Origin: Polynucleobacter sp. MWH-Spelu-300-X4
GTDB lineage: Bacteria; Pseudomonadota; Gammaproteobacteria; Burkholderiales; Burkholderiaceae
DNA length: 64,000 bases
NCBI RefSeq assembly: GCF_018687515.1
Contig: NZ_CP061294.1
Span: 1,426,001-1,490,000, forward strand
Direction of reading: 5' to 3'
This document shows positions 17,263 to 25,207 of the stretch, one piece after another. The notes beneath the pieces are model-generated. The model ran no database searches. It was not told the DNA's origin and worked only from the letters and a program-made list of their open reading frames with translations. The number at the start of each line of letters is the position of its first letter. The first letter of the stretch is position 1. Made by a program: the position numbers and the translations under genes.

Positions 17263-19188
17263 TCAAGAAATTTTTGACTTAATAAAATCTACGACGTTTT
17301 TGTACTTTTCAGAAATATTTTTCAACTCACAATCATTAACGAGTTTTAATTTATATGAATCAATGAAAGGGTTGATAAGATCCCTTTCAATGCCCTGTTT
17401 GTGCAATATGCTCTTAAGAAAATTTAATTTACCGACCTCAGGAAAGGTTATATCCGCTAGATTCACCTTTATGCCAAGCTCAATGGCATTTTCAGAAATT
17501 TTTTGAAGAAAATATTCATCAGAATAAAAATCTTCAATAGTTTCAGGGATCTGATATTCAGGATTACCAAAAATATCGGCATAAGTTATCCACTCGCCAT
17601 GCCCATGAAACTTATTATGTTCATCTCTGTATTGCAGGGCAGTCTTATCTGAGTCACTAAGGATCAGGAGCTCTCTATTTGCAACCTGGAACATAGGAGT
17701 CAAATTCTTTATCAACTTAACGCCCTGTGAAAAACAAGATCCAACACGACTAAATTTGTCTCGAATGGCTTTACTTTGGCCGCTTATGTATAGATCAAAT
17801 ATTCTTTTATCCTGCCAACCCTCAAATAGAATATTTTTTTCGGAAATTACTTCAAAAATAGATGCTCCTAGTGCGCTATATAAAACTTCATCCTCATAAA
17901 GCCTAGACTCTTCACTCCCTTGATACACCTTTGTAATTTCCGATGCTTTCTTCACAACAAAATTTGCATCGTAATCTTTTTTATTAATCATATAAGGAGA
18001 ATGCGTCGCTATAAAAACAGCATTTGTTTGAGCCATCCTAAGAAGCTCATCTCTTAGATTTTTAATACCACTTGGATGAAGGCTAATTTCTGGCTCATCA
18101 AATAGGAGAACCATGTCTTTCATTTCACCATTTTTTACTTTTGCAGAAATCAAAAGCAATAGTGAAACAAATCGCTTAAATCCATCGCTCCTATCCTGAA
18201 AACTGAAGTCGGTTACATCATCAACAACCGATATAGTCATCAAAGATCCATTCGGAGTAATTTCCAATCTCACATCTTTGTAATCACGCCATATATTCTT
18301 AAGATATTGAGTGGCCGCCGATGATACTTTTTTTAACACAGCTTTAAATTGATGTTGACCAAGAATTTTTTCTCCAAGAAGATCTTTCTCTAAATCAGAA
18401 ATTCCTGCCAACATGAAAATACTCTTTAATGGCGCACAACTGTCAGGGTTTTTAGAAAATGCATCAATATCGATTTCACTTGGCAATATGTTAGTTGGGT
18501 CGAAGTTCCACAACAATGCTTCTGGCAACAAATCTTTAGCCAAAGCAATGATTGCCCCACCAACAATTATGTTTAACTTCTCTGGAGTTAAAGGCTTAAT
18601 CCAGGCATCGGATCTATTTTCTATCGAATTTAATTCAACAAGGTCAACGGTACTTGCCTGAACTTCAACGCCATCGTCTATTTTTTTGAGCTTGGACTCC
18701 CCATTAATTTCACTTTTTTCTATATACCCCCACTCCCCTATTATTTTTGCTGTTTTAGGGAGCTGAAAATACTGCAGAGTCTTCTCCTCGGAAATGATAT
18801 TTGCCTTATATTGCAGCCTACCTTTTGCATTAAAAAAGTCTTGCAAAGACAATTCTTGCTTATCTCCCAGCGAAACTATCAACTTCCCCGAAGCCGGCTC
18901 AATAACATTTAATTTTAATTTTTTATATGCTTCATTAATTTCATCTTCATTCATTTGAAATATAAATTTGACGAATGATTCATCTATTATTTGGTCTGGA
19001 TCTGCGCTCATTCGACAATCTTTTCTAGATATTTTCGAATTGCTTGCCAGCAAATTGATGGCCTTCAATATATTTGATTTTCCAGACTCATTCATGCCAA
19101 CAAATACACTTGTCACGCCGTCCCTCACTGAGAGAGACAATGTATCAATACTTCTATAGTTTTTTATGTCAATATTAGTAAGTTTCAT
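17263..19188 (-). CDS. OLD-family ATPase with TOPRIM-like nuclease domain
   Basis: The 641-residue protein opens with an ABC/SMC-like ATPase (KLTNIDIKNYRSIDTLSL, Walker A GMNESGKSN at about 31-39), has a signature-like RSDGFKR near 333-339, Walker B VLLFDEPEISLHP at about 360-372 and the switch THSPYM near 395-400. A TOPRIM-like domain follows: E456 in LFEGWQDKR and D512/D514 in LILSDSDK. This is the layout of OLD-family proteins such as P2 Old and GajA, which cleave DNA in phage defence. Gabija would have a UvrD-like GajB next to it; instead there is a ParB-fold gene. The start ATG 19188 has GTGGAAA upstream. Activity of the TOPRIM centre cannot be judged by eye. Confidence 0.85.
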   Translation of the reverse strand: MKLTNIDIKNYRSIDTLSLSVRDGVTSVFVGMNESGKSNILKAINLLASNSKISRKDCRMSADPDQIIDESFVKFIFQMNEDEINEAYKKLKLNVIEPASGKLIVSLGDKQELSLQDFFNAKGRLQYKANIISEEKTLQYFQLPKTAKIIGEWGYIEKSEINGESKLKKIDDGVEVQASTVDLVELNSIENRSDAWIKPLTPEKLNIIVGGAIIALAKDLLPEALLWNFDPTNILPSEIDIDAFSKNPDSCAPLKSIFMLAGISDLEKDLLGEKILGQHQFKAVLKKVSSAATQYLKNIWRDYKDVRLEITPNGSLMTISVVDDVTDFSFQDRSDGFKRFVSLLLLISAKVKNGEMKDMVLLFDEPEISLHPSGIKNLRDELLRMAQTNAVFIATHSPYMINKKDYDANFVVKKASEITKVYQGSEESRLYEDEVLYSALGASIFEVISEKNILFEGWQDKRIFDLYISGQSKAIRDKFSRVGSCFSQGVKLIKNLTPMFQVANRELLILSDSDKTALQYRDEHNKFHGHGEWITYADIFGNPEYQIPETIEDFYSDEYFLQKISENAIELGIKVNLADITFPEVGKLNFLKSILHKQGIERDLINPFIDSYKLKLVNDCELKNISEKYKNVVDFIKSKIS

Positions 19189-19276
19189 TTTTATATTTCC
19201 ACTCTTTGTGACTTAAGTTTATTCTAATTTCTATAAAAAATATGCTCGACATCAAATCCGTACCAACTTCAAATAC

Positions 19277-19306
19277 ACAGCCCATTAGATCAAGCAAATG
19301 GGCTGT
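19277..19306 (-). terminator. Hairpin between the protease and OLD ATPase genes
   Basis: A perfect 10-bp stem, ACAGCCCATT paired with AATGGGCTGT, with a 10-nt loop. No long T run follows on either strand, so termination would be weak; it may instead stabilise the 3' end of the protease mRNA. Confidence 0.45.
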
Positions 19307-19323
19307 CAACCCCTAAATTAAGT

Positions 19324-20064
19324 TCAATTTTTCAAAAATGGAAATGAAGTAGCAGCCCTAATATATAAACTCTCTGTAGACTCATGCATTTTGTAAATTA
19401 CGCCAGCAAATTTATAGTATTGAATATTTTCTGGGGTTCTACAGATTAAAAAAGCGGGGCCTCCACTAATCCCGCCTAAACAGTTTGGTTCTAGCTCATA
19501 AGAGCTTGATATCCAGTGCTCTCTTTCAAACTCACAGCAAATGTAATCTGAATAGATATCAGACACGCGGCACGCCCCACTGCTATAAGACCCAAAATTA
19601 ATTTCCGCATAAGAATCAAGTCTACGTAAATCACCAGGGAATCCACTGTATGCAACAAAATCATTATTTTTGACAATTGCTAAATCACCGTCATGGATGC
19701 GGAAAAATGCTTCACCAATACCAATACTCCCCTCTGAAACCATGGAGGCCTGTTCTTCGGTCAATTCAAAAGCAACCACATCCAAGGCCTCATCTTCATA
19801 TATCAACTGCTTTTCAGGATCAAAATGGACATTTGATATTGAGAAAAATATTTCCCTCTCCTCTCTCAATCTCTTCCTATAGTGCTTAAATACATGATGA
19901 CACGTCAAAGCTAAAAATTTATTTTGATATTGCAATAAAGTAGACGTGCCATTATTAATCGATACTCCTGCATCTTTTCTGGGGGTCAACCCAAAATAAA
20001 TTGGCTTACAAAATCTCAATGGAAATCTTTCCATTTGCTGAAGAAGGTCTGTCTGCATATTCAT
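19324..20064 (-). CDS. Trypsin-like serine protease domain protein
   Basis: A 246-residue protein with a plausible chymotrypsin-fold catalytic triad: His in LALTCHHVFKHY (about residue 56 or 57), Asp in EDEALDVVAFE (about 95) and Ser in GGISGGPAF (about 200). No signal peptide or transmembrane helix is visible, so it is expected to act in the cytosol, unlike DegP-type proteases, and it has no PDZ domain. ATG 20064 is preferred; a TTG 15 bases upstream is possible. Stand-alone trypsin-like proteins of this kind occur in defence islands, where a protease can activate or destroy an effector. It is 135 bp upstream of the OLD ATPase operon, in the same direction, with a hairpin between. Confidence 0.8.
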   Translation of the reverse strand: MNMQTDLLQQMERFPLRFCKPIYFGLTPRKDAGVSINNGTSTLLQYQNKFLALTCHHVFKHYRKRLREEREIFFSISNVHFDPEKQLIYEDEALDVVAFELTEEQASMVSEGSIGIGEAFFRIHDGDLAIVKNNDFVAYSGFPGDLRRLDSYAEINFGSYSSGACRVSDIYSDYICCEFEREHWISSSYELEPNCLGGISGGPAFLICRTPENIQYYKFAGVIYKMHESTESLYIRAATSFPFLKN

Positions 20065-20082
20065 TTTTTTATTATCCAATTA

Positions 20083-20114
20083 AAAAACAAAACCCCCACC
20101 ATTGCTGATGAGGG
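20083..20114 (-). terminator. Intrinsic terminator of the intron-containing tRNA-Ile gene
   Basis: On the minus strand CCCTCATC pairs with GGTGGGGG (20107-20114 and 20093-20100) including two G-U pairs, loop 6 nt, followed by TTTTGTTTTTT. It lies 10 bp after the tRNA CCA end. Confidence 0.8.
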
Positions 20115-20293
20115 CTTGCTTTCTGGTGGGCCCACCAGGACTTGAACCTGGGACCAAAGGATTCCGGTTTGTGTTGCTTTCACAACTCCCTGGACTATGC
20201 CTTCATCATATCCATTGCTGGACTTAGATGGGTGCCGTCTAGTCTCTACACGTTCAAAGTAATTTCTTACTGAGCTTCGCTCGGTGTTGCCAT

Positions 20294-20311
20294 ATTCGTT
20301 TGAAACGATTT
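20294..20311. repeat. CGTTT-N-AAACG palindrome, copy 4 (inside the intron)
   Basis: Read on the minus strand it is AAATCGTTT-C-AAACGAAT, the same as island copies 1-3 apart from the central base and last position. It lies in the enlarged P6 region of the group I intron. Confidence 0.75.
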
Positions 20312-20337
20312 GTGCATTTAGTAAAAAATACATTAAC

Positions 20338-20349
20338 TCGTTTAAACGA
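20338..20349. repeat. TCGTTTAAACGA palindrome in the intron P6 extension
   Basis: A perfect 12-bp palindrome related to the CGTTT-N-AAACG family but without the central base, 26 bp from copy 4. The two together make up most of the P6 enlargement. Confidence 0.65.
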
Positions 20350-20453
20350 CTTTAGGTTTCGCCGAATTTGACACCATCCCTTATGCAGTTTCCACGCATA
20401 AGGCACAACTTTCGCTATGAGTCCTCTGCTCTAACCAACTGAGCTATAGGCCC

Positions 20454-20612
20454 TAAAACTTCACATTACTTGCTCCACTACTTCTGCACTCGCTAGGCCA
20501 TTAATTAGGTCTAAAAAGTGTAGAAGCACTGTAGAAGCAATTTTTACTACTTTTACTACATGTAACTACTTGATTTAATTAAGTAATTTTAATAAATCAA
20601 AAAACTTAATTA
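20454..20612. other. Candidate island end: AT-rich spacer with tandem repeats
   Basis: This 159-bp AT-rich stretch lies between the truncated and the complete tRNA-Ile genes. It contains two tandem TGTAGAAGCA copies (20519-20528, 20530-20539) and two TTTTACTAC copies just beyond them, a pattern usual for integrase arm sites. The same 10-mer is upstream of int at 16719. No gene is visible. Confidence 0.5.
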
Positions 20613-20653
20613 GATTATGAGTCCTCTGCTCTAACCAACTGAGCTAAGGGCCC
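20613..20653 (-). pseudogene. Truncated tRNA-Ile(CAU) 5' half next to rpoD (probable att site)
   Basis: The first 41 nt of a tRNA-Ile(CAU) gene (GGGCCCTTAGCTCAG to ACTCATAATC) begin 7 bp after the rpoD stop codon. Nucleotides 8-37 are identical to the complete copy at 20453; positions 6-7 differ (CT instead of TA). After the anticodon it continues AATC, as in the intron-less mature sequence, then changes to AT-rich DNA. The 3' half is absent, so it cannot make a tRNA. The arrangement is that of an integration site at the anticodon arm, with the missing 3' half expected at the other end of the island, outside the window. Confidence 0.85.
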
Positions 20654-20660
20654 TTATGGA

Positions 20661-23183
20661 TTAATCTTCCTCTAAGAAGCTCTTTAGTTTGTCGCTTCTG
20701 CTTGGATGACGCATTTTACGCAAAGCCTTAGCTTCAATTTGACGAATACGCTCACGCGTTACATCGAATTGTTTACCCACTTCTTCTAATGTGTGGTCGG
20801 TGCTCATTTCAATACCGAAACGCATTCTAAGAACCTTGGCTTCACGCGGTGTCAATGAATCAAGAATATCTTTCACCACATCACGCATTGAATCATGCAA
20901 CGCAGCTTCAGCAGGCGCTAATGTGTTGGTATCTTCAATGAAGTCACCTAAATTAGAATCTGCGTCATCACCAATCGGTGTTTCCATAGAGATAGGTTCT
21001 TTAGCGATCTTCATGATCTTACGAATCTTATCTTCTGGAATTTCCATCTTCGCCGCAAGCGTTGCTGCATCTGGCTCATTACCAGTCTCTTGAAGAATCT
21101 GACGGCTAATACGGTTCATCTTATTGATTGTTTCAATCATATGAACAGGGATACGGATTGTTCTTGCTTGGTCAGCAATCGAGCGTGTGATCGCCTGACG
21201 AATCCACCATGTTGCATAAGTTGAGAACTTATAACCACGACGATATTCAAATTTATCAACCGCCTTCATCAAGCCGATATTACCTTCTTGAATTAAGTCC
21301 AAGAACTGTAAACCACGATTGGTGTACTTCTTAGCAATCGAGATAACCAAACGCAAGTTAGCAACGGTCATCTCACGCTTCGCAGCGCGTGCACGTTTCT
21401 CACCTTCATTCATCTGCTTGTTCACTTCCTTCAACTCAGGAAGTGGCAATACAACATTTGTTTGAATATCAATTAACTTTTGTTGAACTTCTTGAACAGC
21501 AGGCACATTACGCTCTAGAACAGCGCTATATGGCTTGCTCTCTTTAAGAAGCATCGCAGTCCACTTCAAATTCAAAGCATTTTTTGGCAAAGCAGCTAGA
21601 ACTTCATTACGAGGCACGCCCACCTTGTCCACCAAAATACGCACCAAACTGCGTTCTAAATTCCAAACTTGCTCTACCTGCTTACGCATTGTGTCGCAAA
21701 GTTTTTCAACAGACTTCGCTGTCAAACGGAATCCCATCAACTCATGACGAATCGCTTCTTGAGCCTTTTTATAAGCTGGTGAGTTGTAACCCTCTTTCTC
21801 ATGGGCCTTACGCATTTTGTCAAACTGCGCACGAATTACCGCAAATTTCACCAAAGAAAGTTGCTTTAATTCTTCTAATTGCTTAGCTGAGGCCGTATTA
21901 CCACCGCCACCACCGCCGCCTTCATCTTCCTCGTCACCGTCTTCTTCATCAAGATTTTCCTCTTCCTCAACAGCGGTCATCGGAATATCTTCAGCATTAG
22001 GATCTACCAAACCATCCACAAACTCATCAATTTCCATCGTGCCTTCTTCAATCTTCTGCACGTTATCTAGGATTTCAATAATTGTTACTGGGCAAGCAGA
22101 CAAAGCCATCACCATCTCTTTGAGGCCAGCCTCAATTTTCTTGGCAATCACAATCTCGCCTTCGCGAGTCAATAGATCAACAGTGCCCATCTCGCGCATA
22201 TACATACGCACAGGATCGGTTGTACGACCAAACTCAGAGTCAACAGTTGATAGCGCTGCTTCAGCCTCTTCTTCAGCCTCTTCCTCTGTAGTTGCTGAAG
22301 GTGCGTTCTCATTTAAGAGCAATGTCTCAGCATCAGGAGCTTGCTCATAAACAGTAATACCAATATCACTTAATAAACCAATCAAGGTTTCTAATGAATC
22401 TGAGTCAGAAATTTCATCCGACATCACGTCATTAATTTCGCCATGCGTCAAATAGCCGCGTGACTTACCCATCTTAATTAAGTGCTTTAAGCGTGCACGA
22501 CGTAACTCTTGTTGCTCTTCGCTACCTAATTTTTGAGCATTAAATTCTTGTAACAAAGCTTTTTCTTTAGCTTTACGATCACGCGCCTTTTGGCGATCGG
22601 TTCTGTTATCTACATTAGGATCAACAGGCTCAACTGGTTTTGGTTTACGGCCACGTGTCTTTTTAGGCTGCTCCACTAACTCTTCAGCAACAGCAGCTTG
22701 CTCGACAACTTCTTTCTCTTTACCTTTTTTAACTTCAACCTTTTTAGCATCCGCCTTTTTTAATTCAGGCTTTTTAGCTTCAGCCACTTTCCCTTTTACC
22801 GGTGCTTTTGCTTTAACTTCCACCTTCTTCGCCACGGGCTTAACTACTGGCTTAGCTACCGGTTTTGTGGTTTTTGTGACAACTGGCTTAGCTGCTGGCT
22901 TTTTTGCCACTGGCTTAGCTACTGGTTTTGCAGTTTTTTTAGCAACCGGTTTATTTACCTTAGCCACTGGCTTCTTAACTGCCGGCTTAGCTACAGGCTT
23001 TTTAACGGCAGGTTTAGTAGCTTTAGCCACTGGTTTTGCAGGTTTTTTAGCTACAGGCTTAACAACCTTAGCCGCAGGCTTCTTGGCAACCACCTTACCG
23101 GCAGGCTTCTTAGCTGCAGGTTTAGCGCTTGTTTTTTTAAGGTCAGCCTTAGTAATCGTTTTTTTGGCTTTAGATGCTGGCAT
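20661..23183 (-). CDS. rpoD: RNA polymerase primary sigma factor (sigma-70) with long basic N-terminal repeat tail
   Basis: Primary sigma factor that directs RNA polymerase to housekeeping promoters. Visible parts of the 840-residue protein: a Lys/Ala/Pro-rich tail of about 170 residues (repeats of AKKPVAKP type), a charged linker (TRGRKPKP), region 1.1, region 1.2 ([11 protein letters not shown]), an acidic non-conserved region with a Gly run ([12 protein letters not shown]), region 2 ([33 protein letters not shown]), region 3 and region 4 ([20 protein letters not shown]). The core regions are complete. The tail makes it longer than E. coli RpoD (613 residues); Lys-rich tails are known in Burkholderiales sigma-70. 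It ends the rpsU-yqeY-dnaG-rpoD cluster and has its own -10 candidate at 23266-23271. Confidence 0.97.
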   Translation of the reverse strand: MPASKAKKTITKADLKKTSAKPAAKKPAGKVVAKKPAAKVVKPVAKKPAKPVAKATKPAVKKPVAKPAVKKPVAKVNKPVAKKTAKPVAKPVAKKPAAKPVVTKTTKPVAKPVVKPVAKKVEVKAKAPVKGKVAEAKKPELKKADAKKVEVKKGKEKEVVEQAAVAEELVEQPKKTRGRKPKPVEPVDPNVDNRTDRQKARDRKAKEKALLQEFNAQKLGSEEQQELRRARLKHLIKMGKSRGYLTHGEINDVMSDEISDSDSLETLIGLLSDIGITVYEQAPDAETLLLNENAPSATTEEEAEEEAEAALSTVDSEFGRTTDPVRMYMREMGTVDLLTREGEIVIAKKIEAGLKEMVMALSACPVTIIEILDNVQKIEEGTMEIDEFVDGLVDPNAEDIPMTAVEEEENLDEEDGDEEDEGGGGGGGNTASAKQLEELKQLSLVKFAVIRAQFDKMRKAHEKEGYNSPAYKKAQEAIRHELMGFRLTAKSVEKLCDTMRKQVEQVWNLERSLVRILVDKVGVPRNEVLAALPKNALNLKWTAMLLKESKPYSAVLERNVPAVQEVQQKLIDIQTNVVLPLPELKEVNKQMNEGEKRARAAKREMTVANLRLVISIAKKYTNRGLQFLDLIQEGNIGLMKAVDKFEYRRGYKFSTYATWWIRQAITRSIADQARTIRIPVHMIETINKMNRISRQILQETGNEPDAATLAAKMEIPEDKIRKIMKIAKEPISMETPIGDDADSNLGDFIEDTNTLAPAEAALHDSMRDVVKDILDSLTPREAKVLRMRFGIEMSTDHTLEEVGKQFDVTRERIRQIEAKALRKMRHPSRSDKLKSFLEED

Positions 23184-23265
23184 GTTGGTACTCGCTCACT
23201 TAGTTGGCTAAAAAGTTATATAACTGCTAACTTATTGAATTTTATTGGAAATTCGAAAACCTTAT

Positions 23266-23271
23266 ATTATA
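23266..23271 (-). promoter_or_regulatory. Candidate internal promoter (-10) of rpoD
   Basis: A consensus TATAAT on the minus strand, 83 bp upstream of the rpoD start in the dnaG-rpoD gap. The -35 region (TGGAAA at 17-bp spacing) is poor, so only the -10 is supported. Confidence 0.45.
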
Positions 23272-23296
23272 GTCGGTGACCTGAAGATTTTCCAGA

Positions 23297-25153
23297 TTAT
23301 TTAAGTTTTGCCATTAATTGACGGTAACGTTCTGCGTCACCCTCTTTGGCCTGCCCCGCAGAGATTCTAGAGGCGATCTCAGTCATTTGATCTTTTGAAT
23401 CAATCAACTCCAGCTTTTTCAAAGTACCAATAAAGTCTTCTTTTGCGACATCTTCAGTGATATCACTAGACATAATGCGTTCGCGCAAAATGGCATAAGA
23501 CTTAGAAAAAGTGCTTTTATCTAACTGTTCTTGAAAAACTGCAAATCCAACGTTGGATGGCATTTGCTCACATTGAGCAATTAAATCCTCCATGAGAGTT
23601 TTAGCTTTTTCTGAACGCTTAGCCGCCGCAGCTAAAACAAGGCGCTTTGCTTCCAAATCCAACTCTCGACCCAAATGAGGGAATTGCAACAAAATTCTTA
23701 AAGCCTGCTCAGCTAAATCAGTTGGCGCCGTTGGAGGTGGCCCTTGAGGAATGGTAGATTTTTTTGACCAAGGTTTTTTGGCATTAGACTTATCTGAACC
23801 AGCGCCCACATAATTTGGCGAAGCCGGATAATTTGATTGAGATGATGGCGGTGTTGGCGCAACCGTTTTAATCCCGCAAAAACTTTCCAATTCGGCAGGC
23901 GTAATTCCAATTTTTTGAGAAAGCTCACGAATAATTTGTGCGCGCAACGCAATAGCAGGCATGGCTAACAATAAAGGCTTGGCATCATGTTGCGTCTGAG
24001 CACGACCTTCTGGTGTAGCCCAATCATGCCCCTCATTAGCCACCTTGATAAAGAATGACGACAAAGGCATCGCATGAGCAATTGCATCCTCAAATGCTGG
24101 CGCACCACGCTCTCTAACAAAACTATCAGGATCATGCTCTTCTGGCAGAAATAAAAACTTCACTTCCTTATCATCTGCCATCATAGGCAGGCAAGCCTCC
24201 AAAGCTCGCTTAGCAGCACGTTGTCCAGCCAAATCACCGTCAAATGAAAATACGATTCGGTCCGCTTGACGCATCAATGACCGAACATGATTAGGCGTGC
24301 AAGCAGTTCCCAAGGTAGCAACGCCATTAGGAAAACCTAACTGCGCTAAAGCGACTACATCCATGTAGCCCTCGCACACAATTACATAACCTTTATCACG
24401 TATAGCCTGTCTAGCCTCAAATAAGCCATACAAGGTATTACCTTTAGAAAAGAGCGGTGTTTCCGGAGAATTAAGGTACTTAGGTTCACCTTTATCTAAG
24501 ATGCGTCCACCAAAGGCAATGACTTGACCTTTAGTGTTACGAATCGGAAACATGATGCGATCGCGAAAACGGTCGTAACGTTTGGCTTCAGCTTGAATAA
24601 TCAAACCAGCCTCAACTAATACATGGGCTAAGGTATCTTCACCATAAGAACCAAAGACTGCCTCTAATCCTTGCCAGGCTTCAGGCGCATAACCCAAATT
24701 AAATCGTTTAGCGACCTCCCCACTTAAGCCGCGATTTTTAAGATATTCAATCGCACGTGGCGTGGCTTTTAATTGTTGCTTATACCAATCAGCCGCAGGA
24801 CTCATTACCTCGCTTAAAGCAAGTGCTTGCTTTTGCTTTGCCAAATCTTGAGGTCTACGCTCTTCATGTGGAACCGTTAACCCAGCGGACCTCGCTAAAT
24901 CTTCAATGGCATCAACATACGTTAAGCCAGAGTGCTCCATCAAAAAGCTAATTGCCGAGCCATGCGCACCACACCCAAAGCAGTGATAAAACTGTTTCGT
25001 TGGTGAAACACTAAACGAAGGGGACTTTTCATTGTGAAACGGACACAACCCCTGATAATTAGCCCCCGCCTTTTTTAAAGTGACATGGCGCCCAACCACC
25101 TCGACGATATCGACGCGATTTAATAAATCAGCAATAAATGATTGAGGAATCAT
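23297..25153 (-). CDS. dnaG: DNA primase
   Basis: Makes RNA primers for chromosome replication with DnaB helicase. The 618-residue protein has the N-terminal CHC2 zinc-binding domain (CPFHNEKSPSFSVS and HCFGCGAHG, residues about 38-64), the TOPRIM catalytic core with IVCEGYMDVVAL and SFDGDLAGQRAAKRAL, and a C-terminal helicase-binding domain. The region between (about residues 425-465) is Pro/Ser-rich and probably a flexible linker. It lies in the rpsU-yqeY-dnaG-rpoD cluster, 54 bp after yqeY and 113 bp before rpoD. The start ATG 25153 (MIPQSFIADLLNRVDIV) agrees with the family. Confidence 0.97.
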   Translation of the reverse strand: MIPQSFIADLLNRVDIVEVVGRHVTLKKAGANYQGLCPFHNEKSPSFSVSPTKQFYHCFGCGAHGSAISFLMEHSGLTYVDAIEDLARSAGLTVPHEERRPQDLAKQKQALALSEVMSPAADWYKQQLKATPRAIEYLKNRGLSGEVAKRFNLGYAPEAWQGLEAVFGSYGEDTLAHVLVEAGLIIQAEAKRYDRFRDRIMFPIRNTKGQVIAFGGRILDKGEPKYLNSPETPLFSKGNTLYGLFEARQAIRDKGYVIVCEGYMDVVALAQLGFPNGVATLGTACTPNHVRSLMRQADRIVFSFDGDLAGQRAAKRALEACLPMMADDKEVKFLFLPEEHDPDSFVRERGAPAFEDAIAHAMPLSSFFIKVANEGHDWATPEGRAQTQHDAKPLLLAMPAIALRAQIIRELSQKIGITPAELESFCGIKTVAPTPPSSQSNYPASPNYVGAGSDKSNAKKPWSKKSTIPQGPPPTAPTDLAEQALRILLQFPHLGRELDLEAKRLVLAAAAKRSEKAKTLMEDLIAQCEQMPSNVGFAVFQEQLDKSTFSKSYAILRERIMSSDITEDVAKEDFIGTLKKLELIDSKDQMTEIASRISAGQAKEGDAERYRQLMAKLK

Positions 25154-25207
25154 TGCGTTTGATGTTTATTAATATTGAACTGTTGTCACTTTTAATGAGC
25201 TGCTTAG

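Larger units (their letters stand above)
20164..20416 (-). ncRNA. Self-splicing group I intron (Azoarcus tRNA-Ile type, subgroup IC3)
   Basis: The 253-nt intron shares long identical blocks with the Azoarcus tRNA-Ile ribozyme as I remember it, for example GGGATGGTGTCAAATTCGG and AGGCATAGTCCAGGGAG. P1 forms between exon CAU plus AGC and GUUGUG, capped by a GAAA loop, with the conserved U-G wobble at the 5' splice site. P2 (20403-20379) is an 8-bp stem with GAAA. P3 is GGTGTC (20375-20370) with GGCACC (20236-20231). P7 uses ACTA and TAGT (20192-20197). P9 is GUUGU-GAAA-GCAAC. The last base is the conserved G (20164). It has no ORF. Compared with Azoarcus, P6 is enlarged by about 50 nt (20291-20354) and contains two CGTTT/AAACG palindromes. 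Confidence 0.95.
20124..20453 (-). tRNA. ileX: tRNA-Ile(CAU) gene interrupted by a group I intron
   Basis: The 5' exon (20453-20417, 37 nt) and 3' exon (20163-20124, 40 nt) join to a 77-nt tRNA with CCA encoded. The acceptor stem is GGGCCTA/TGGGCCC with one G-U pair; the D-loop, the anticodon loop CTCATAA and the T arm CCAGG-TTCAAGT-CCTGG are normal. The anticodon CAU with this body is tRNA-Ile2, whose C34 is changed to lysidine by TilS so that it reads AUA codons. The intron lies directly after the anticodon (positions 36/37), the same place as in the Azoarcus tRNA-Ile(CAU) gene. This seems to be the only complete tRNA-Ile(CAU) in the window, so it probably supplies an essential tRNA and splicing must work. 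Confidence 0.95.

Noticed and set aside
17263..19188. GajA of a Gabija system
   Set aside because: The ATPase/TOPRIM layout is similar, but there is no UvrD-like GajB next to it; the uvrD at 39945 is the housekeeping helicase far away.
20061..20333. 90-aa minus-strand reading frame across the tRNA 3' exon and intron
   Set aside because: It is explained by the tRNA-Ile gene, its intron and the terminator; no ribosome-binding site.
22790..23170. Tandem repeats resembling a CRISPR-like or minisatellite array
   Set aside because: They are the codons of the Lys/Ala/Pro repeat tail of RpoD; unit length and spacing vary and no cas genes are present.
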